This document shows positions 50,929 through 61,430 of a DNA stretch of 64,000 nucleotides, in pieces; the first letter of the stretch is position 1; the number at the start of each line of letters is the position of its first letter. The position numbers and the translations under genes were made by a program. Origin of the DNA: Micromonospora andamanensis (GTDB lineage: Bacteria > Actinomycetota > Actinomycetes > Mycobacteriales > Micromonosporaceae); the NCBI RefSeq assembly GCF_016863495.1, contig NZ_BOOZ01000015.1, positions 62,001-126,000 on the forward strand, in the 5' to 3' direction. The notes below the pieces were generated by a model. The model was given only the letters and a program-made list of their open reading frames with translations, did not search any database and was not told where the DNA came from.

Positions 50929-52557
50929 CTAACGCGTCGCGGCGGTCAACTCGTCGTCGTAGGTGACCAGGGCACGTCCGTCAGCGGAGTAGGCGACAAG
51001 CCGCCCGTGCACCATGGTGGCCGACCGGAACGAGAACGTCCGCACCCCCGGATAGGCGGCAAGCAGCGGGATGCTGCGCGGCGGACCGCCCGGAGCGGAG
51101 TGGTAGTCCAACCGCGCCACCTGCTCGGAGACCACGCCGTTGACGCGCACCTTCGTCTTCTCCCGACGGGTGCCGAAGGTGACCGGGGCACCGGTGCCGT
51201 AGTGGGCGCACTCGACAGGCCCCCGGCACACGAAGAAGTACCGTGCGTTGACCACGTCGGGGAGGCGGTACGCCTTGAAGGTGGGGTCGGCTCCGGCGGG
51301 TAACGGCTGCACGGCGAAGAACGCGAGCGCACCGAGCGCCGCGACGCCCACCCGCGGCCATCCTCGCCCGGTGGGCCGGGTGCGGTGGGTACGGGCGGCG
51401 GTGAGCGCGACCGCGCCGAACCCGGTCACGCAGAGCGCGACGGTGCCGATGGCACGGGCGTTCTCGAAGAGGAACTGCACACCTGGTCGCATCGACACCG
51501 GAGCCAGCACCGCGCCCAGCGACAGCACCATGCTGGCCAGCAGCAGAGCACCGGCGACCCGCCGGGCGACACCGACGGCACCCACCAGCAGCATCGCGGC
51601 GAGGACCGTCCACACCTGGTGGTGGGTCCAGGAGACCGGGGACGCGGCCACCGTGGCGCAGCCGACAAGCACCGCGGCGTGCCCTGGACGCCCCAGCCGG
51701 GACAGCGCCCGGGCCCGCAGCAGGGCCAGCGCGCAGATGACGGCCACCAGGGCGGCCCAGACCAACGGGAGGGACCGCTCGTCCAGGCCGAGGCGAAGCA
51801 GCATCCCGTGCACGGACTGGTTACCCAGCGACGCCAGGTTGCCGATCCGGGAGGTCTGGGCGACGGTGCCCGCCCAGTAGGTCAGGCTCTCGGCGGGCAG
51901 CACCACGAGGGCGAGCGCCCCGCAGGTGACGAAGGCCCCCAGCGCGCGGGCGGCGTCGCGGTACCGGCCGCAGGCCAGGAAGTAGAGCACGAACAGCAGC
52001 GGAGTCAGTTTGATCGCCGCCGCCACACCGATCAGCACGCCGCGCATCCGCGACGGCGGCGCCATCGCGTCGAGCAGAGCCATCAGCACGATGAAGATGC
52101 TCACCTGACCGAAGCGCAGGTTGCTCTGCACGGGCGCGGCGATCATCAGCACCGCCGCGACCGCCGCGATGCTGACAGGCGCCGACGTCCCCGTGCGAGC
52201 ACCGGCCACGCCTCGGCCCGGCGCGGCGGTGCGGCCCGTGACCAGCGCGCGACCGACGGGTACGGCGATGGCGACCACGGCCGCGCAGGTCGCCGCCAGC
52301 CAGACCGCCTCGACCACGCCGAGCGGAACCGTCGTGATCGGCCAGAGGACGAGCGCCGCGAACGGCGGGTAGGTGAACGGTCCACCGTTGGGCGCCACGT
52401 ACCCGTACAGCGGACGCCCGGCCCGCAGGTCGGTGAGCGCTCCGTGGTAGATGTGCAGGTCGGACAGGCGATCGGGGCGGCGCAGCACAAGCGCGACGGA
52501 GACCAGTGCCGCCACCGCGAAGCCCACCCACAGCAGCGTCGCCCGATGATCCCGCAT
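50929..52557 (-). CDS. GT87-type polytopic mannosyltransferase
   Basis: A 542-aa membrane protein with about 10-12 hydrophobic segments, the DUF2029/GT87 pattern of actinobacterial polyprenyl-phosphate-mannose-dependent mannosyltransferases: DLHIYHGALTDLRAGRPLYGYVAPNGGPFTYPPFAALVL (with the catalytic Asp in the first loop), LRFGQVSIFIVLMALLDA and SPVSWTHHQVWTVLAAM. The C-terminal 140 residues are an extra soluble region of unknown fold. It would act in lipomannan or cell-envelope glycan synthesis. ATG 52557 begins at MRDHRATLLW. Confidence 0.85.
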   Translation of the reverse strand: MRDHRATLLWVGFAVAALVSVALVLRRPDRLSDLHIYHGALTDLRAGRPLYGYVAPNGGPFTYPPFAALVLWPITTVPLGVVEAVWLAATCAAVVAIAVPVGRALVTGRTAAPGRGVAGARTGTSAPVSIAAVAAVLMIAAPVQSNLRFGQVSIFIVLMALLDAMAPPSRMRGVLIGVAAAIKLTPLLFVLYFLACGRYRDAARALGAFVTCGALALVVLPAESLTYWAGTVAQTSRIGNLASLGNQSVHGMLLRLGLDERSLPLVWAALVAVICALALLRARALSRLGRPGHAAVLVGCATVAASPVSWTHHQVWTVLAAMLLVGAVGVARRVAGALLLASMVLSLGAVLAPVSMRPGVQFLFENARAIGTVALCVTGFGAVALTAARTHRTRPTGRGWPRVGVAALGALAFFAVQPLPAGADPTFKAYRLPDVVNARYFFVCRGPVECAHYGTGAPVTFGTRREKTKVRVNGVVSEQVARLDYHSAPGGPPRSIPLLAAYPGVRTFSFRSATMVHGRLVAYSADGRALVTYDDELTAATR

Positions 52558-52752
52558 GGACAGAGAATAGGGGTGCCCGGACCGCTCGGCGCGGCCCCGC
52601 CACCGCTCAGCGCGGCTACTCCACCACACCTTGTTACGCGTCCACGCTGGCGAAGACAATCATCGATGTTCTGAGAGCCGGACGAGGTAGGGCACCGGGC
52701 AGCCCTCGATCGGAACACCACCATGTCCCCTTCCGTCCGGAGGACCCGTTCC

Positions 52753-54111
52753 ATGAGAAAAGCGATCCGACTGTGGTGCGCCGCCCTGGCAACCATCGTC
52801 CTGACCGCGCTCGCCGCGCTGTCGCTCCCGACATCGGCGTCGGCCGCGACGCTCACCGAGGTGACGAACTTCGGTGCCAATCCGAGCAACCTACGGATGT
52901 ATCTCTACGTACCGGACCGGGTCGCGCCCCGGCCGGGCCTGCTGGTCGTGGCCCACTACTGCACCGGCAACGGGCCCGCGATGTACTCGGGCACCCAGTT
53001 CGCACGCCTGGCCGACCAGTACGGCTTCATCGTGATCTACCCGTCGGTGACCCGCAGCAGCCAGTGCTTCGACGTCTACTCGCAGCAGGCGTTGCGTCGC
53101 GGTGGCGGCAGCGACCCGGTCGGCATCATGTCGATGGTGGATCATGTGCGGAGCCGCTACTCCGTGGACCCGGCCCGGATCGCCGCGACGGGCACCTCGT
53201 CCGGAGCGATGATGACGAACGTCCTGCTCGGGCTCTACCCGGACGTCTTCCGCGCCGGCGCGGCCTTCGCCGGGGTACCCTTCGGCTGCTTCGCCACCAC
53301 CGGCGGCTCGGAGTGGAACAGCGAGTGCGCCAACGGGCAGATCAGCCGCACCCCGCAGCAGTGGGGAGACCTGGTCCGCAACGCCTACCCCGGCTACACC
53401 GGCCCACGGCCCCGGATGCAGATCTGGCACGGCACCAATGACGACATCCTGCGCTACCCGAACTTCGGCGAGCAGGTCAAGCAGTGGACCAACCTGCACG
53501 GGCTGAGCCAGACCCCGACCTTCACCGACAGCCCGCAGTCGGGTTACACCCGGACCCGCTACGGCGGTTCCGGCGGTAACGCGCCTGTCGAGGCGATAAG
53601 CATGCAGGGCGTGTCGCACAACCTGCCGGTCGACGCCGCGCAGGCGATCCGCTTCTTCGGGCTCGACGCCGGGCCACCCACGCCGACGCCGACCAGCCCG
53701 ACCCCCACGCCAACGCCCACCCCAACGCCGACGCCGACGCCGACGCCCACCCCAACGCCGACGCCCACCCCGACGCCCACGGTTCCGCCGGGCACGGGCT
53801 GCCGGATCGGGTACGCGGTGAACGCCTGGAACACCGGACTCACCGCGTCGGTGACCATCACCAACACCGGCACCACAGCCGTCAATGGTTGGAATCTGGC
53901 GTTCACCCTGCCTGCCGGGCAGACCATCACGAACGGCTGGAACGCGACCTACTCACCGACCTCCGGGGCGGTGACCGCCCGCAACGTCTCCTACAACGCC
54001 GCGATCGCGCCCAACGGCTCGGTCACCATCGGCTTCCAGGCCAACCACGGTGGCAACACCGCCCGTCCGCCCTCGTTCACCCTCAACGGCACTCCCTGCT
54101 CGGTCAGCTGA
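52753..54111 (+). CDS. Secreted CE1-type esterase (PHB-depolymerase-like) with C-terminal CBM2
   Basis: A 452-aa secreted enzyme. Residues 1-36 are a signal peptide (IRLWCAALATIVLTALAALSL...ASA). The esterase domain has LLVVAHYCTGNG (oxyanion), the nucleophile Ser in AATGTSSGAMMT, IWHGTNDD (Asp) and GVSHNLPVD (His), the pattern of acetyl xylan or feruloyl esterases. Then a (Pro-Thr)n linker of about 35 residues and a CBM2 (GCRIGYAVNAW...NGTPC). The substrate is probably decorated xylan. ATG 52753 is the signal-peptide start. Confidence 0.9.
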   Translation: MRKAIRLWCAALATIVLTALAALSLPTSASAATLTEVTNFGANPSNLRMYLYVPDRVAPRPGLLVVAHYCTGNGPAMYSGTQFARLADQYGFIVIYPSVTRSSQCFDVYSQQALRRGGGSDPVGIMSMVDHVRSRYSVDPARIAATGTSSGAMMTNVLLGLYPDVFRAGAAFAGVPFGCFATTGGSEWNSECANGQISRTPQQWGDLVRNAYPGYTGPRPRMQIWHGTNDDILRYPNFGEQVKQWTNLHGLSQTPTFTDSPQSGYTRTRYGGSGGNAPVEAISMQGVSHNLPVDAAQAIRFFGLDAGPPTPTPTSPTPTPTPTPTPTPTPTPTPTPTPTPTPTVPPGTGCRIGYAVNAWNTGLTASVTITNTGTTAVNGWNLAFTLPAGQTITNGWNATYSPTSGAVTARNVSYNAAIAPNGSVTIGFQANHGGNTARPPSFTLNGTPCSVS

Positions 54112-54132
54112 CCGTCACCCCGCCCGCTCGAT

Positions 54133-54169
54133 CCGGTGTCCGTACGGGTGTCGCCCGTACGGACACCGG
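54133..54169 (+). terminator. Hairpin terminator
   Basis: A perfect 16-bp stem (CCGGTGTCCGTACGGG / CCCGTACGGACACCGG) with loop TGTCG, 22 nt after the CE1 esterase stop. Confidence 0.88.
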
Positions 54170-54315
54170 CGACGGCCGGACCGGCCCGACGCCATTGGCC
54201 TTGGCGACGATGGGAAGATATATTCCTGTCGATGCCAGGAAAGCGCTTGCTCTGCGTCGTTCACCACTCCGGCACGCGCTCCACCGCCACCACACCCGTA
54301 CCCGGAGGAACCCGC

Positions 54316-55923
54316 ATGCTGCTCAGCACCTGTAGACGAACGTCTCGACGCTGGCTGGTCGCCGTCACCACGCTGGCGCTGCTCGGCGCCGGCGTGGTGG
54401 TCGCCTCACCCAGCGCCCAGGCCGCGACAGTCGATCCCAACGCCACGTACGTGTTCGTCAACCGACACAGTGGCAAGGCGATGGACGTGTGGAACTGGTC
54501 CACCGCCGACAACGCCCCGATCAACCAGTACGCCCGCAACGACGCCGCCGTGCAGCAGTGGCGGTTCGTCGACGTCGGCAGCGGCTACTACCAGGTCCGC
54601 TCCGTGCACAGCGGCAAGGTCCTCGAACTGCCGAACGCCACCGACGGCGTGCAACTCGTGCAGAACGCCGCCGCCAGCGGCAACACCCGTCAGCACTTCC
54701 GACTCGCCGACTCCGCCGGCGGATACGTCCGGTTCCTCAACCGGCACTCCAACAAGGCCCTCGACGTCTGGGGCTGGTCCACCGCCGACGGCGGCATGAT
54801 CTCCCAGTACCAGGACGTCGACGGCGCCAACCAGCAATGGCAGCTCGTCGCGCTGGGCGGCGGCAACGGCAACGGTTGCGGCAGCGGCTCGTTCCAGGCC
54901 GAGGCGGTCCTCAACGGCGGCACCTGGACGTCCCGCAACGGTGGCAGCACCGTCTACACCGGCAACAGCATGCAGGCCGCCGTGCAGGCGGCGGTGAACA
55001 GCCTCAGCGCCGGCCGGACCAGCAAGCAGCGGGTCGTGGTACGCGGCTCCGGCTCGATCAGCGCCGGCTCCCGCATCTCCCTGCCCAGCTACACGACAAT
55101 CGACGTCTGCGGCACGATAAACGTGACGGGGTCCGGCTCCGGTGACCAGGCACCCATCTACTCGCGCGGCACCACCCAGGTAGAGGTGCAGAACCTCAGT
55201 GTCACCGGCACGCCGCTCTACGGCATCTTCATGCGCAACGTGACGAACGTGATCCTCGGCCAGATCGACATGCGGCTCTCCGCCGGGCTCGGAATCCGGA
55301 TCGACAACCGGGGCGACACCAGCCAGTGGACGCGCAACGTACGCATCGACAACGTCTACGTGTCCGGCAGCAGCACCCACGCGGTGGAGACGTACGGCGT
55401 GGACGGCCTGACCGTCGGCACCGTGACCGCCCGTAACGTCGGCGGCTCCGGCCTGCTGCTCAACGAGACAATCAACGCCACGGTGACCACCGTCGACGCG
55501 GAGAACGCCGGGACCGGCACCGGCTACGCGGCGTTCCGCACCGCCAACCGCGCCGGGCGGATCGGCTCCAGCTACCCGATCAACATCCGGGTCGGCACGG
55601 TACGGGCACGCGGCGGCGGTCGGGGCATCTTCTGCGTCTCCGAGTCCGGCGGCGTGGCGGTCAACCGGGTCGACATCGCCAACACCGGCAACAACGCGAT
55701 CCTGCTCGAGAACTGCTACGGCGTGGACATCGCGGCCGGCGGCGGAACGATAAGCGGCGGCGGCGAGGTCCGACTGGCCGCGCGCACGGAGTTCCCCGGC
55801 AACCGGGACATCACCCTACGCAACTTCACCCTGGTCAACAGCCGGATCCTGGAGAGCCCCTGCACGAGCAACCTGACCATCAGCAACATCACTCTCAGCA
55901 ACTCCAGCATCAGCCGCTGCTGA
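54316..55923 (+). CDS. Secreted ricin-lectin / right-handed beta-helix protein (polysaccharide lyase-like)
   Basis: A 535-aa exported protein: signal peptide ([26 protein letters not shown]), a ricin-type beta-trefoil of about 150 residues with QQW motifs ([21 protein letters not shown]), a Gly/Asn linker, and a right-handed beta-helix of about 350 residues with many short repeats ([37 protein letters not shown]). It resembles pectate-lyase-like proteins with a lectin module. Catalytic Asp/Arg residues of lyases cannot be placed with certainty. ATG 54316 follows GGAGGA. An imperfect palindrome (AAGCGCTT core, 54,241-54,248) lies 68 nt upstream. Confidence 0.85.
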   Translation: MLLSTCRRTSRRWLVAVTTLALLGAGVVVASPSAQAATVDPNATYVFVNRHSGKAMDVWNWSTADNAPINQYARNDAAVQQWRFVDVGSGYYQVRSVHSGKVLELPNATDGVQLVQNAAASGNTRQHFRLADSAGGYVRFLNRHSNKALDVWGWSTADGGMISQYQDVDGANQQWQLVALGGGNGNGCGSGSFQAEAVLNGGTWTSRNGGSTVYTGNSMQAAVQAAVNSLSAGRTSKQRVVVRGSGSISAGSRISLPSYTTIDVCGTINVTGSGSGDQAPIYSRGTTQVEVQNLSVTGTPLYGIFMRNVTNVILGQIDMRLSAGLGIRIDNRGDTSQWTRNVRIDNVYVSGSSTHAVETYGVDGLTVGTVTARNVGGSGLLLNETINATVTTVDAENAGTGTGYAAFRTANRAGRIGSSYPINIRVGTVRARGGGRGIFCVSESGGVAVNRVDIANTGNNAILLENCYGVDIAAGGGTISGGGEVRLAARTEFPGNRDITLRNFTLVNSRILESPCTSNLTISNITLSNSSISRC

Positions 55924-56062
55924 CCGTCCGCGGGGTGTCGGCCCCTCGTCGGGAGACCGACGGGGGGCCCTCGTCCGTACCGGGCCGGGCCGGTTGACAG
56001 ATCATGAGGGCGATCCCAGACTGGCTCGCGTCGATCCCGTCGGCCGCCCACGAGGAGCCTGG

Positions 56063-57271
56063 ATGAAGATCGCCGATGCCCGGGTCATCGTCACCTGCCC
56101 CGGACGCAACTTCGTCACGCTCAAGATCGTGACGGACGACGGGGTGACCGGGGTCGGCGACGCCACCCTCACCGGCCGGGAACTCGCTGTCGCGAGTTAC
56201 CTGACCGAGCATGTCGTGCCGCTGCTGATCGGTCGGGAGGCCGACCGGATCGAGGACACCTGGCAGTACCTCTACCGGGGCGCGTACTGGCGGCGCGGGC
56301 CGGTGACCATGACCGCCATCGCCGCCGTGGACACCGCGCTGTGGGACATCAAGGGCAAGGTCGCCGGCCTGCCCGTGTACCAGTTGCTGGGTGGCCGCAG
56401 CCGCGACGGTGTCACCGTCTACGGCCACGCTCAGGCGGCCACAGTGGACGGCCTGCTCGCCGACGTGGCCCGCCACCTCGATCTCGGGTACCGCGCCGTG
56501 CGGGTGCAGTGCGGCGTGCCCGGCGTGGCCGACAGCTACGGCGTGGGACGGGACGGACTGCCCTACGAGCCGGCGGGCGCGGCGATTCCAGCCGAGAACG
56601 GGTGGAACAGCGAGCGGTACCTCACCCACATGCCGTCGGTCTTCGCCCAGGTCCGCAGCGAGTTCGGGCCGGAGGTGAAGCTGCTGCACGACGTGCACCA
56701 CCGGCTCACCCCGATCGAGGCGGCCCGGCTGGGCAAGTCCCTGGAGCCGTACGCGCTGACCTGGCTGGAGGACCCGGTGCCTGCGGAGTTGCAGGAGGGC
56801 TTCCGGCTGATCCGCCAGCACACCACCACGCCGATCGCGGTCGGCGAGGTCTTCAACTCCATCTGGGACTGCCAGCAGCTCATCACCGAGCAGCTCATCG
56901 ACTACGTACGGGCCACAGTCGTGCACGCGGGCGGCATCACCCACCTACGCCGCATCTTCGACCTTGCTCACCTGTACCACGTACGAAGCGGCTCACACGG
57001 CACCACGAGCCTGTCCCCGGTGTGCCTGGCCGCGGCCCTGCACCTGGATGTCAGCATCCCCAACTTCGGCCTGCAGGAGTACCAGCCGTACCCCGAGGCG
57101 GCCGATGCGGTGTTCCCGCACTCGTACCGCTTCGCCGACGGTTTCCTGCACCCGTCGGAGCAGCCGGGGCTCGGCGTCGACATCGACGAGGAGTTGGCGG
57201 CGCGGTATCCGTACCGGCCGGCGGCGCTGCCGGTGAACCGGTTGGAGGACGGCACGCTGCACGACTGGTGA
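56063..57271 (+). CDS. Enolase-superfamily sugar acid dehydratase (mannonate-dehydratase-like, RspA/ManD type)
   Basis: A 402-aa protein: [51 protein letters not shown] and the C-terminal [29 protein letters not shown]. These match the D-mannonate dehydratase group of the enolase superfamily, which dehydrates sugar acids with Mg2+. In the last motif, a residue usually Asp (HGATDLSP) is Ser here, so activity could differ. ATG 56063 follows GAGGAG. It sits between a beta-helix protein and a xylanase, consistent with uronic-acid catabolism. Confidence 0.88.
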   Translation: MKIADARVIVTCPGRNFVTLKIVTDDGVTGVGDATLTGRELAVASYLTEHVVPLLIGREADRIEDTWQYLYRGAYWRRGPVTMTAIAAVDTALWDIKGKVAGLPVYQLLGGRSRDGVTVYGHAQAATVDGLLADVARHLDLGYRAVRVQCGVPGVADSYGVGRDGLPYEPAGAAIPAENGWNSERYLTHMPSVFAQVRSEFGPEVKLLHDVHHRLTPIEAARLGKSLEPYALTWLEDPVPAELQEGFRLIRQHTTTPIAVGEVFNSIWDCQQLITEQLIDYVRATVVHAGGITHLRRIFDLAHLYHVRSGSHGTTSLSPVCLAAALHLDVSIPNFGLQEYQPYPEAADAVFPHSYRFADGFLHPSEQPGLGVDIDEELAARYPYRPAALPVNRLEDGTLHDW

Positions 57272-57280
57272 CAACGCCGA

Positions 57281-57309
57281 GGCCCGGCGCGGGATACCCG
57301 CGCCGGGCC
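57281..57309. terminator. Bidirectional hairpin terminator
   Basis: A perfect 13-bp stem (GGCCCGGCGCGGG / CCCGCGCCGGGCC) with a 3-nt loop, in the gap between the convergent dehydratase and xylanase genes. Confidence 0.88.
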
Positions 57310-57326
57310 CGGTTGGTACGTGTGGA

Positions 57327-58883
<1,557 letters not shown>

Positions 58884-58917
58884 TCAGCCGACCATCGTGA
58901 GTAGATCGAGGCTGTTG

Positions 58918-58937
58918 TATCGAAAACCTTATCGAAA
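58918..58937. promoter_or_regulatory. Tandem TATCGAAA repeats upstream of xylanase
   Basis: TATCGAAA occurs at 58,918-58,925 and 58,930-58,937, followed by GTCCGAAAG. The same TATCGAAA word precedes the GH5 cellulase at 36,471. These are candidate binding sites or promoter parts about 150 nt from the xylanase start. Confidence 0.45.
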
Positions 58938-59032
58938 CAGGTCCGAAAGCTCAACGCGCCCCAGCAGTCTTCGACCATTCGTCCGAGCCAAGGATCGCCT
59001 CCGGCACCGGTGGCGCGCCACGGCCAACACCG

Positions 59033-60079
59033 TCAGGCAGGCGAGATCAGTGCCCCCGAAAGTTTCGGCCCGTGCGATCGGCCCGCGGCCTCGTCGCCGA
59101 GCACGTCGGCCAGCCACCGCAGCTGTCGTCGGACGTGAGTGGCGTCGCCGTGCTCGTGGCCGTTGAACGGGTAGACATGCATCGTCCGCTCCGGCGGCGG
59201 CCCACCGACGGCCGCGCCGTAGTGGTTGTAGGCGGCGAATCCGGTGCTCGGGGGGCAGATCATGTCCCGCAACCCGATCCCGAAGTGGACCGGCGCGACA
59301 GCCCGACGGGCGAAGCTCACCCCGTCGACGTAGGACAGGGTGCGCCGTACGGCCGGCTCCGCGTCGCGGTTGACCGCGAGGTAGTTGACGATCTCGCCAT
59401 AGACCCCGACCTCGGTGATCTCGATGCCCCGTTGCAGGTGGCAGAGGAACGGCGCGGTGGTGAGCACGGCAGCCAGCTCGACGTCGAGCCCGGCGACCGC
59501 CAGAGCCAGCCCGCCGCCCTGACTGTTGCCCGCCGCCACGACGCCGTGCGGATCGACCCCCGGCAGGGCCCGCGCGGCCTCGACCGCGCGCACCGCGTCG
59601 GTGATGAGCCGACGGTAGTAGTAGCCCTCCGGGCTCAGGATGCCTCGGGTCACCGGCGAGGGCCCGCCCTGTGCCTGGCCGTGCGGGTCCGGCGTGTCCC
59701 CCGCGCCGTACTGGCCCGACTGGCCCCTGGCGTCCATGAGCAGATGGGCGTACCCGGCGACCGGCCAGGTCAGGCGCTCGTGCGGCAGACCCCGGCCCCG
59801 GCCGTAGCCGACGTACTCCACGATCACCGGCAACGCGTCGGTCACCCCGGCCGGACGGTTGTACCAGGCCCGGACCGGGTCGCCCGCGAAGCCGGCGAAG
59901 GTGACGTCCCAGCTGTCCACCAGGCGAAGGTCTGTCGGTTCGGGACGGACGTCGAGCAGCACCGGCGACTGTGCCGCCGAGTCCAGGGTCGATCGCCAGA
60001 ACTCGTCGAAGTCGGCCGGCTCGGGGACGGTCGGCGCGTACTGCCGCAACTGCTCCAGCGGCAGGTCGAACAGGGGCAT
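59033..60079 (-). CDS. Acetyl xylan esterase, CE7 (cephalosporin-C deacetylase) family
   Basis: A 348-aa cytoplasmic esterase of the AXE1/CE7 family: the N-terminal LFDLPLEQLRQYAPTVPEPADFDEFW, the DARGQSGQYGAGDTPDPHG segment, nucleophile Ser in AAGNSQGGGLALAVAG, and late Asp (YPFNGHEHGD follows) and His. It removes acetyl groups from short xylo-oligosaccharides after uptake. No signal peptide is present, in agreement with an intracellular role. It is followed on the same strand by the xylanase and preceded by the LacI gene. Confidence 0.92.
   Translation of the reverse strand: MPLFDLPLEQLRQYAPTVPEPADFDEFWRSTLDSAAQSPVLLDVRPEPTDLRLVDSWDVTFAGFAGDPVRAWYNRPAGVTDALPVIVEYVGYGRGRGLPHERLTWPVAGYAHLLMDARGQSGQYGAGDTPDPHGQAQGGPSPVTRGILSPEGYYYRRLITDAVRAVEAARALPGVDPHGVVAAGNSQGGGLALAVAGLDVELAAVLTTAPFLCHLQRGIEITEVGVYGEIVNYLAVNRDAEPAVRRTLSYVDGVSFARRAVAPVHFGIGLRDMICPPSTGFAAYNHYGAAVGGPPPERTMHVYPFNGHEHGDATHVRRQLRWLADVLGDEAAGRSHGPKLSGALISPA
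59056..59068. promoter_or_regulatory. CCGAAAGTTTCGG palindrome inside the esterase 3' end
   Basis: A perfect 13-nt palindrome of the same CGAAA-N-TTTCG class as the LacI/GH3 operators, located within the last codons of the CE7 esterase and 287 nt upstream of the xylanase start. Possible operator, possible coincidence. Confidence 0.45.
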
Positions 60080-60099
60080 GGCTCCTCGCAGCGGATCGG

Positions 60100-61134
60100 T
60101 CAGGGATGTGTGGGTGGTGGTGCGGTGCTCTCCCGGATCACCAGCTCGGCGACGAGATCTATCCGGCTGGTGGGCAGGGCGTTGCCGCGGGCGAGATCGA
60201 GCAGCATCTGGGTGGCGGTGCCGGCCATGTCGCGCAGCGGCTGGTTGACAGTGGTCAGGGCCGGCCCGACCCAGGCGGATAGCGGAAGGTTGTCGTACCC
60301 GACAACCGACACGTCACCGGGAACGTCGAGGCCGAGCTGCCGGGCCGCCCGCAGCACCCCCAGGGCCTGCAGATCAGAACCGGCGAAGATCGCCGTCGGT
60401 CGGTCGGACCGGCTGAGCAACTCGACGCCGTGCGTATAGCCGGCGTCGAGGTGGAAGTTGCCGTGGCGGACCAGCGTGGCGTCGATCGGGATGCCGAGTT
60501 CCTCGTGGGCGCACCGGAAGCCGGCCGTGCGAGCCCGGGCGCAGAGCACGTCCCGGGGACCGGAGATGACAGCGATCCGGCGATGCCCGAGGTCCAGCAG
60601 GTGCCGGGTGGCGATCAACCCGCCGTTCCAGTTGTTCGACCCGACGGTGGGCACCGAGGCCACGCTGGCGCTGTCGGTGTCGATCACGACCACCGGAATC
60701 GACTGGCGCTGCAACTGTTGCCGCTGGGCGTCGGTGAGGTTGCACATCACCAGCAGCACCCCGAGCGGACGTCGAGCTATCGCCGCGTCGACCCAGGACT
60801 GCGGCGGCCGGCGGGCGGCGCTGAGCTGTGAGAGCACCACGTTCACCCCGGTGAGGGTGGCGACCGCCTCGACGCCCCGGATGATCTCCAGGGCCCAGTC
60901 GGAGCCGAACTCGTGGAACACCAGGTCGATCTGGCCTTCGCCGGGCGCCCGGCGGGCCCGCCTACGGTAGCGATGTCGTTGCAGGCTGGCCTCGACCCGC
61001 GCCCGGGTCACCGCGGCGACGTCCGACCGTCCGTTGAGGACCTTGGAGACCGTCGCGGAGGAGACACCGACCTCCCGGGCGATGGTCGCGATGGTCGCGG
61101 AGCCCAGCGCTGCCGGCGAACGCTTATCTGCCAT
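60100..61134 (-). CDS. LacI-family repressor (xylan/xylo-oligosaccharide locus)
   Basis: A 344-aa LacI/GalR regulator: helix-turn-helix and hinge TIATIAREVGVSSATVSKVLNGRSDVAAVTRARVEASLQRH, then a periplasmic-binding-protein-like effector domain (VGSNNWNGGLIATRHLLDLGHRRIAVISG, FAGSDLQALGVLRAARQLG, VSVVGYDN). The near-perfect palindrome TCCGAAAATTTCGGA lies 19 nt upstream of its start, so it is probably autoregulated, and a matching site precedes the GH3 gene. Xylobiose-type inducers are the likely effectors, by analogy with BxlR. Confidence 0.92.
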   Translation of the reverse strand: MADKRSPAALGSATIATIAREVGVSSATVSKVLNGRSDVAAVTRARVEASLQRHRYRRRARRAPGEGQIDLVFHEFGSDWALEIIRGVEAVATLTGVNVVLSQLSAARRPPQSWVDAAIARRPLGVLLVMCNLTDAQRQQLQRQSIPVVVIDTDSASVASVPTVGSNNWNGGLIATRHLLDLGHRRIAVISGPRDVLCARARTAGFRCAHEELGIPIDATLVRHGNFHLDAGYTHGVELLSRSDRPTAIFAGSDLQALGVLRAARQLGLDVPGDVSVVGYDNLPLSAWVGPALTTVNQPLRDMAGTATQMLLDLARGNALPTSRIDLVAELVIRESTAPPPTHP

Positions 61135-61152
61135 CCGATCCTCTGCAACGAG

Positions 61153-61167
61153 TCCGAAAATTTCGGA
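61153..61167. promoter_or_regulatory. Operator palindrome at the LacI gene
   Basis: TCCGAAAATTTCGGA is a perfect 15-nt palindrome around a central A. It lies 19 nt upstream of the LacI start, in position for autorepression. Confidence 0.8.
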
Positions 61168-61290
61168 GACTCTAGCACGGTGCAGGCCGGCGGAAGGTGA
61201 CCCCTGTCAATGGTGGCCACTCGTGGCGGTGAATCCCGGCAATCGCTTACCAGCACGGCAAGTGTGGTCTGAACAGTCTTTCCGTGCCTC

Positions 61291-61319
61291 TTGACATGCC
61301 CTGTTGACGCCCTTAGGTT
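61291..61319 (+). promoter_or_regulatory. Candidate promoter of the GH3 operon
   Basis: TTGACA at 61,291-61,296 and TAGGTT at 61,314-61,319 are 17 nt apart. The operator at 61,345 would lie just downstream of the transcription start. Confidence 0.4.
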
Positions 61320-61344
61320 CCCGGACACAGATGCCGAACAGGTT

Positions 61345-61359
61345 TCCGAAAATTTCGAT
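61345..61359. promoter_or_regulatory. Operator palindrome before the GH3 gene
   Basis: TCCGAAAATTTCGAT shares 13 of 15 positions, including the CCGAAAATTTCG core, with the operator at 61,153. It is 71 nt upstream of the GH3 start. Confidence 0.8.
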
Positions 61360-61430
61360 ACTCGCCGTGTCCCACGGCGGTCGGCGTGGCCTGCCGGGAG
61401 AGCCTCCCGGACCCGGCCGGAGGGGTTCGC

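Noticed and set aside
53680..53790. Short tandem DNA repeats of the CCGACGCCGACG type, considered as a CRISPR or satellite
   Set aside because: They encode the Pro-Thr linker of the CE1 esterase and keep the reading frame; there are no spacers.
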